NCBI GenBank assembly: GCA_019415645.1
Contig: DXYV01000005.1
Coordinates: forward strand, 1-64,000
DNA length: 64,000 bases
Direction of reading: 5' to 3'
Origin: Clostridiales bacterium
GTDB lineage: Bacteria > Bacillota > Clostridia > Oscillospirales > Oscillospiraceae
The notes beneath the pieces were generated by a model that saw only the letters and a list, made by a program, of their open reading frames with translations, did no database searches and was not told the DNA's origin. Below are positions 59,131-64,000 of the stretch, in pieces; positions within the stretch are counted from its first letter, which is position 1, and each line of letters opens with the position of its first letter. The translations under genes and the position numbers were made by a program.

Positions 59131-62100
59131 AGGACACCTCTAACACATTCTTTTCGATTTGGTCGATCAGCAGCTCCCACAGCAGATCTCGCTTGCTCAA
59201 CGCAACCACATACTGTACGGCGATACCGGGGCGCACGATTTTGTTCAGTAGTTCGCGGCACTTTTTCGAGACAGGTTCTTTGTAGTCGGCGGAAAAAGAA
59301 TGCTCCATGTAGGCTTTCATCATAGCGGCAAAATTGGCAGTGTCCGTTTCGCGCAGGAGCTGTTTGCGCTCCAGCGCATTGTTTTCATCGTCAATGTCGC
59401 AGACCAGATCGCCCAGGATGCGATAACCGCTCTGCCGGAAGTCAGTCAGCAAATCATAATAGTCGGTCGCTTCCGGCAGGTACTCCGCCAAAAACAATTC
59501 CCGTTTGTCTGCTGCCATGAAGGGCCATTGTTGGTCAGAAATGGAATGCCGCAGCGCTGTGATGCGTTCCGGTGGAAACTGACGGAAGAAAGCGTACAGC
59601 TCATCGGAGTCATATAAATCTTCTTGTCCTCTGGCATATAGGATGCGCTCGATGTCGCTTTTCTTTTGTCTGTGCCTTACCGGGACGCGGCAGGCGCGGA
59701 TGCGGGAAAGGCAGCGCTCATAATCTTTCAGCAACTCAGATACAGAGGAAAGAATTTGGGGATCGAGCCGGATCTGCCAACCATCCTCTTGCGCAAAGGT
59801 AAACAGTTCTCTGTCCTCTGCGAGGGTAGGTTTGATTCGCGGCGTGTTCTGCTTCAGCTTCCGCGCCAGATAGGGCAGCTTCTCAATGTGGGACTCGACC
59901 GTACTCCAGTCCGTCCGTGCAAAGAATGCGTCCAGCTTTTCTTTGTGGGTCGGCTCATACCACGCCCGCCGTGTCTCCTCTGCCTGTTCCGCCAGATATT
60001 TATACTGGAGGAATGCACTGCGCTTGACGCGTTTCGTACCGATGTATTCGTCAAGGTCGGGCCTCACACCGCTTTTGGCAGCGTCGATCTCCAGACCGCT
60101 GAGAATGGCCAGCGTCTCAATTTCTCTGCGGCAGCGCTTCCGCTCTTCTGGGTCGGCGCTGTCACTGTAAGCAATCACGCTACGGTCCATGGCAGCGTTG
60201 CAGATTTGACCGATGCGGGCGGCAAAGGTATTCTCCACCGTGTGGAACTGCTCACGCCAATCGTTGGGGGCAGACGATGGGGCGGACAGGGACGGGATCT
60301 TTAGCAGCGGCAGATTGGCGTTGTTGGAAAGCTGCTGATGCACCTCGTATTCATAATTGCGCTTGACACAGCGGTTCAGGATGGGATCGGCAACAGTCTT
60401 GATTTGATCACCGTCGTAGTCAGCACCACCCAGACGCTCCGCCGCCAAAGAATCGGCAGACACAAAGACCACATCAGTCAAATGGCCGAGATAATGTTCA
60501 CGCAGCTCGTCCCCATCTGGATAGACGGAAAGCTGAAGTTCCTCGTTGCGGGCGATGTGTGGATTGCGAAGCAACGTGCAGCTCTCGTCGTGCCCATAAG
60601 CGGCGCCGGGTGCATAAAAGCTGTCCTCCGCAAAGAAATCTACAGTGACGGCATCACAAAACACACGCTCTGCGGGCATCTGAAACACGCGGGGAGACAT
60701 CAACTGGCGCAGCAGTTCCAGCAAATCGCCGGAGAGGAATCGATTATCTCCCGGCACCAATAGGTGACCGATGGCGTAATTCTTCAACAGCGTTTTCGCC
60801 TGTGTTTCCAGAGCATCGGTGTAAATGGGTTCGTTGATGAATCGTGGATTTTTGTTCAGTACTGCGGCAAGAATGTACGCGCGGCTTTTGCGCGGTTGAC
60901 TCAGGCCGTCCAAAAAATACTTTTTGCGGAAATAACTGTTGGCACAGAAATTGTAGTAAGCAGTCTCGGTCGCCTTGGTCAGCCATTGCCGCTTATCTGT
61001 TTCCGGGCTGCAGTTCCAACCGTCGGGAAGATCGGCGGGGCGAAATTCCTCTGGCTGAATGGATACCGTGGACAGAAATTGATAGTTCAACGCAACAAGG
61101 GATTCAGCATGTTCCTTATTCGTGTTGGTGATATACAGGGCGTGCCGGTATTTACGAAACGCTTTCCAATAGTCCTTCCAGCTCATATCGTTTTCCTGGA
61201 GCCAGCGGTCTGCTTTGAACTGGCTACGGGTCAGAATGATATCTACATTCTGGACTGAGTGATTGATGCCCCAAATGTCCTGAATGACCTGCGTTCCGGA
61301 ACGCTTCAAGAAATCTTTGAAGTCAACCTGGTGGAGCATTCCTTTGATGTAGGGCAGACGAATCTGGAAAGAGGTGTGACAGTGTCGCCCACAGTACGCT
61401 TTATCTACTGTCTCTGCGTACTCCTTTGAGATCAACCCAACGCCGTCAAAGCAAGTGATGTTGATATCTTCGATCGTTTCCTCACGATAATATTTTCCGC
61501 ACTTATCCCCCTCCACCACGGTAATGACAGGCACTCGTTGCATGAGCTTCTTGGGATTATCCACGACGATCACGCGGTGGGGCTTGTCGATTCGGATTCC
61601 ATCCACCCGTGTGCCGGAGGAAAACATCAAACCGTTGTAGGCGTAGAGTTTACTGAGTTTGCAACGATCCAAGGTCATGTCCAGCATGATACGCTGGCGC
61701 ATGATTGCATACAGGTCAGCACGAATAAACGACAGCCTGGACTGGCGGCTCATGCTGGCTGAGCGTTCAAAGCTGACGTAGCGGTGGAGACCGCTGCCGA
61801 AGTCCAGCGTCACACCTTCAGGGCGGAACATGTCTTTCGCTTTCTCCCGGCGAATCTGCTGCGTGCGGTTGCTGCCCCGGCGGTCAAAGATGCCGGAGAA
61901 GTCCATGTAGAAGATCACGTCCGCAAGGTCGGTGACCATTCCCTCTCCTTCGCGTTCCCGGTAGCGGTCGCCGCGGAGCTGACACATCAGCTGAAAGAAC
62001 ATGGCACAGTCATCCTGCTCGTGTTTTGCGCCGGGGATCATACAGTGGTCCGTTGCAGTACGGTTCAACTGAAATGTGTATACACCATTTTCCTCTCTGG

Positions 62101-62158
62101 CATAGCTCATAAGCGTTCTGGCTGAGAGTTCATAGATCCGGTATTTAGTTTGCGGCAT
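59120..62158 (-). CDS. two-barrel (YonO/RdRP-like) RNA polymerase candidate
   Basis: This 1012-residue protein contains GGADYDGDQIKTV, with the three acidic residues D580, D582 and D584 of the DxDGD signature. About 50 residues upstream is RNPHIARNEEL (531-541) and then HLTDVVFVSADS (559-570). This order, RxPH-x-basic, then DVVxFS, then GGxDxDGD, is that of the eukaryotic cellular RNA-dependent RNA polymerases and the phage SPbeta YonO RNA polymerase. In those enzymes the three aspartates bind catalytic Mg2+. Template type (RNA or DNA) cannot be told from sequence. The ATG at 62156-62158 follows a near-perfect GGAGGTGAT site. It overlaps the 58252-59130 partner gene. Confidence 0.75.
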   Translation of the reverse strand: MPQTKYRIYELSARTLMSYAREENGVYTFQLNRTATDHCMIPGAKHEQDDCAMFFQLMCQLRGDRYREREGEGMVTDLADVIFYMDFSGIFDRRGSNRTQQIRREKAKDMFRPEGVTLDFGSGLHRYVSFERSASMSRQSRLSFIRADLYAIMRQRIMLDMTLDRCKLSKLYAYNGLMFSSGTRVDGIRIDKPHRVIVVDNPKKLMQRVPVITVVEGDKCGKYYREETIEDINITCFDGVGLISKEYAETVDKAYCGRHCHTSFQIRLPYIKGMLHQVDFKDFLKRSGTQVIQDIWGINHSVQNVDIILTRSQFKADRWLQENDMSWKDYWKAFRKYRHALYITNTNKEHAESLVALNYQFLSTVSIQPEEFRPADLPDGWNCSPETDKRQWLTKATETAYYNFCANSYFRKKYFLDGLSQPRKSRAYILAAVLNKNPRFINEPIYTDALETQAKTLLKNYAIGHLLVPGDNRFLSGDLLELLRQLMSPRVFQMPAERVFCDAVTVDFFAEDSFYAPGAAYGHDESCTLLRNPHIARNEELQLSVYPDGDELREHYLGHLTDVVFVSADSLAAERLGGADYDGDQIKTVADPILNRCVKRNYEYEVHQQLSNNANLPLLKIPSLSAPSSAPNDWREQFHTVENTFAARIGQICNAAMDRSVIAYSDSADPEERKRCRREIETLAILSGLEIDAAKSGVRPDLDEYIGTKRVKRSAFLQYKYLAEQAEETRRAWYEPTHKEKLDAFFARTDWSTVESHIEKLPYLARKLKQNTPRIKPTLAEDRELFTFAQEDGWQIRLDPQILSSVSELLKDYERCLSRIRACRVPVRHRQKKSDIERILYARGQEDLYDSDELYAFFRQFPPERITALRHSISDQQWPFMAADKRELFLAEYLPEATDYYDLLTDFRQSGYRILGDLVCDIDDENNALERKQLLRETDTANFAAMMKAYMEHSFSADYKEPVSKKCRELLNKIVRPGIAVQYVVALSKRDLLWELLIDQIEKNVLEVSYAE

Positions 62159-62216
62159 CGTATCACCTCCGTTTTCATTCTGACAGAAGCGCAACCCCCA
62201 TAATCTACACAGCTAC

Positions 62217-62244
62217 ATCATATCACAAAATCGTTCAGATGCAA
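62217..62244 (-). promoter_or_regulatory. extended -10 promoter of the polymerase-like gene
   Basis: On the minus strand TTGCAT (62239-62244) and TATGAT (62217-62222) are 16 bp apart, with TG one base upstream of the -10 (TGATATGAT). The region is shared with the divergent RecA-like gene. Confidence 0.65.
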
Positions 62245-62310
62245 TAAGGATACTGGCCCCACTTTTTTCAGCGAGGTCAGTATTCTATTTCTTTTAAGGA
62301 GGTATACCAT

Positions 62311-63462
62311 ATGTACAAAAGCAACATCCAACCCCTCAACACCATCGACGGTGAAACCCTGATGAGCATCCCCATGGAGCCACTGAACTTTGTGGTGGAC
62401 TCGCTCATCTCACAGGGTCTGCACATTCTGGCCGGCGCACCGAAGGTGGGGAAATCCTGGCTTGCGCTTTGGCTGGCAACCACCATTGCCAAGGGAGAAC
62501 CCGTTTGGAATCTCCAGACAAAGCAGGGCACCACGCTCTACCTCTGCCTTGAAGATTCCACACGCCGCATCCAGAACCGGCTCTTCAGTATCACGGACGA
62601 GGTCCCGTCCAGCGTTCGCTTCTGCACCGAAAGCAACATCCTGGAGAAAGGTCTGGAGCAGCAGCTCACCCAGTTCCTCAAAGAATATCCGGACACGGTT
62701 CTGATCATCATTGACACGTTGCAGAAAGTGCGCAGCGTGAAAAATGATAACGCCTATGCCAACGACTACCGTGACCTTTCTCTGCTCAAGCGCATTGCAG
62801 ATCAGCACGGCATTGCCATCCTGCTCGTTCACCATCTGCGCAAGGAGGGTGATGAAGATGTGTTCAACCGCATCTCCGGTACCACCGCCATCAGCGGTGC
62901 GGTGGATTCCAGTTTCACACTGGTGGAGGACAAGCGCGGCAGTGGTCGTGCGAAACTCTCCTGCATTGGTCGTGATATTGAATACAGAGAGATAGAGTTG
63001 GAACGGAACAAGGATAATGTGTGGCAGCTCATCTGTGACAGCAAGGTCACTCCCGGCGGAAGCATCCCTGCCGCCATCTCTGCATTCATGTCGAACCGTA
63101 CCGAGTACATCGGCACTCCCACGGAGTTCGCTGAAGAGATCGACCCTGACGGAACGCTGGGGATTACACCGAAGAAAGTAGCGCGGTTGCTCTCTGAAAG
63201 CCTTGCAACCCTAAGGCAAATCGGTGTTACCGCCTGTCTGCGCCGCAGCAACGGAAAGCGCATCGTCGAGCTGCACCGTGCCGAAAGTGTCGACACGCCG
63301 GGGGTTGACCCTATCGACCCTTGTGAGGCCACAGAAGGCGATTTGTCGGCTGTTTCCGCCTCTGCCGGGTTAAACACTCTACCGCGAAATCTGCCCCGAT
63401 TTTCCGCCACGTTCGGCGAAACGGTGGAGGTTACGGCAGAGAGGAAAAATTCCCTCCCATAA
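62311..63462 (+). CDS. RecA-like (RepA/AAA_25-type) ATPase
   Basis: This 383-residue protein has Walker A AGAPKVGKSW (K48), a Walker B VLIIIDTLQ and an ILLVHHLRKEG sensor motif, typical of RepA-like hexameric helicases on plasmids and integrative elements. The C-terminal 120 residues include a likely winged-helix part (TEFAEEIDPDGTLGITPKKV) and a disordered end. It may assist element replication or mobilization. The start follows AAGGAGG. It is divergent from the polymerase-like gene and lies directly upstream of the oriT candidate and mobC. Confidence 0.82.
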   Translation: MYKSNIQPLNTIDGETLMSIPMEPLNFVVDSLISQGLHILAGAPKVGKSWLALWLATTIAKGEPVWNLQTKQGTTLYLCLEDSTRRIQNRLFSITDEVPSSVRFCTESNILEKGLEQQLTQFLKEYPDTVLIIIDTLQKVRSVKNDNAYANDYRDLSLLKRIADQHGIAILLVHHLRKEGDEDVFNRISGTTAISGAVDSSFTLVEDKRGSGRAKLSCIGRDIEYREIELERNKDNVWQLICDSKVTPGGSIPAAISAFMSNRTEYIGTPTEFAEEIDPDGTLGITPKKVARLLSESLATLRQIGVTACLRRSNGKRIVELHRAESVDTPGVDPIDPCEATEGDLSAVSASAGLNTLPRNLPRFSATFGETVEVTAERKNSLP

Positions 63463-63691
63463 CCGGGCTCCCGCCGAAACCCAGCGAGAGCGGTTTCGGT
63501 GGGAAGAGGGCGAACGACAGAACGAACGAGCTTTGCCGCTTGCGGCGGAGCGAGGGATGTGTCGTCCGTGAGGACGACAGCGAGCATCGCCTTTGGCTGT
63601 CCACCACCGCCCGGTCGGGCGGCGGCGTACTGCCTTCGGCATCTCCTTTCCGGGCAGAAGCCCGGACCCACTTTATCACGGAGGTATTCAT
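63463..63691. other. candidate origin of transfer (oriT) region
   Basis: The gap between the RecA-like gene and mobC is dense in perfect or near-perfect hairpins: 63471-63481/63492-63502, 63535-63539/63542-63546, 63561-63567/63572-63578 (GTCGTCC/GGACGAC), 63607-63613/63616-63622 (CCGCCCG/CGGGCGG) and 63649-63655/63660-63666 (TCCGGGC/GCCCGGA). A clustered inverted-repeat region immediately upstream of a MobC gene is the usual place for oriT in mobilizable elements. The nick site cannot be named from sequence alone. Confidence 0.6.
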
Positions 63692-64000
63692 TTGAAGAAA
63701 AAAGTCAACCGCACAAAACCAGTTTCATTGACCTTCCGTGTCACGGAAGGTGACGCAGAGCTCATCCGGCGGAACGCAAAGTCCGCGGGGATGGATCTGA
63801 CAAAGTACCTGACGACATGCGCCGTCGGGAAAGAGATCGTACACATCAACGGTTTCGATGACTGCGCCCGTGCGTTGCGGCGGCAGGGAACGAATCTCAA
63901 TCAGCTCATCACACTGGCAAACATGGGCAGGATCAGTTCCGTTAATGTTGGTGAAACCTATGAGCTCTATCTGGAGATTCAGAAACTGCTGAAAGAGGTT
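63692..64000 (+). CDS. mobC: MobC-like relaxosome accessory protein (partial)
   Basis: The frame from the TTG at 63692-63694 stays open for 103 codons to the window end. GGAGGT (63680-63685) lies seven bases upstream. It encodes a basic N-terminus (KKKVNRTKPVSLTFRVTEGD), a ribbon-helix-helix-like segment and the MobC signature DCARALRRQGTNLNQLITLA. MobC proteins help a relaxase open oriT. The relaxase gene is expected just beyond the right end. Length and C-terminus are unknown. Confidence 0.85.
   Translation, partial: MKKKVNRTKPVSLTFRVTEGDAELIRRNAKSAGMDLTKYLTTCAVGKEIVHINGFDDCARALRRQGTNLNQLITLANMGRISSVNVGETYELYLEIQKLLKEV

Overview
The window looks like a chromosome segment of a high-G+C, spore-forming, butyrate-producing Clostridia, probably an Oscillospiraceae-like gut anaerobe. 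The evidence is an hrcA-grpE-dnaK-dnaJ operon with a perfect CIRCE operator, a paired GlgC/GlgD glycogen operon, an alpha/beta small acid-soluble spore protein with a sigma-G-type promoter, two tandem butyrate kinases, and a flavodiiron protein fused to rubredoxin. This assignment is inferred from gene content, not from a marker gene. I saw no tRNA, rRNA or CRISPR array.

Positions 1-46,500 are G+C-rich and mostly core genes. In order they hold: a mannosyltransferase/PHP phosphatase/RpiB cluster (minus strand, 58-3329); a 166-bp palindromic MITE-like element (3393-3558); the heat-shock operon (3648-8664); an MBL-fold hydrolase and a cysteine desulfurase with a hairpin-rich leader; a YczE-like membrane protein and the flavodiiron-rubredoxin protein; the glycogen operon glgB-glgC-glgD-glgA-glgP-yhcH, read leftward from one promoter at 22639-22667; an XRE regulator and a D,D-carboxypeptidase; a rightward run with an LTA-synthase-like enzyme, a MATE transporter, two paralogous lipoproteins around a PstS-like lipoprotein, and a ZIP transporter; a PII-like/DUF1538 pair; CorA; an orphan DGQHR-domain protein; a UDP-galactopyranose mutase/glycosyltransferase pair; pyrophosphatase; an amino-acid ABC transporter; and two butyrate kinases.

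At about 46,830 the character changes inside the spore-protein gene, whose normal C-terminus is replaced by an unrelated tail. From there to the right end lies what appears to be accessory, mobile DNA. It carries a type I restriction-modification operon (hsdM-hsdS-PIN/TM gene-hsdR-ygjP) with a membrane-anchored PIN-like nuclease candidate inserted between hsdS and hsdR. Next comes an AAA/DUF4143 ATPase behind a promoter with three operator-like repeats spaced exactly 23 bp apart. Beyond it is a two-gene unit encoding a 1012-residue protein with the DxDGD signature of YonO-like and eukaryotic RNA-dependent RNA polymerases, plus an unknown 292-residue partner. Last are a divergent RecA-like ATPase, a hairpin-rich oriT candidate and the start of a MobC relaxosome gene. 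No integrase or right border is inside the window.

The strongest candidates for something undescribed are (1) the two-barrel-polymerase-like gene and its overlapping partner on a mobilizable element, and (2) the PIN-transmembrane protein embedded in a type I R-M operon. Smaller oddities are the histone-H1-like tails on both glycogen synthase and branching enzyme, the DUF1538/PII-like pair, and the 112-bp duplication of the end of the second butyrate kinase.
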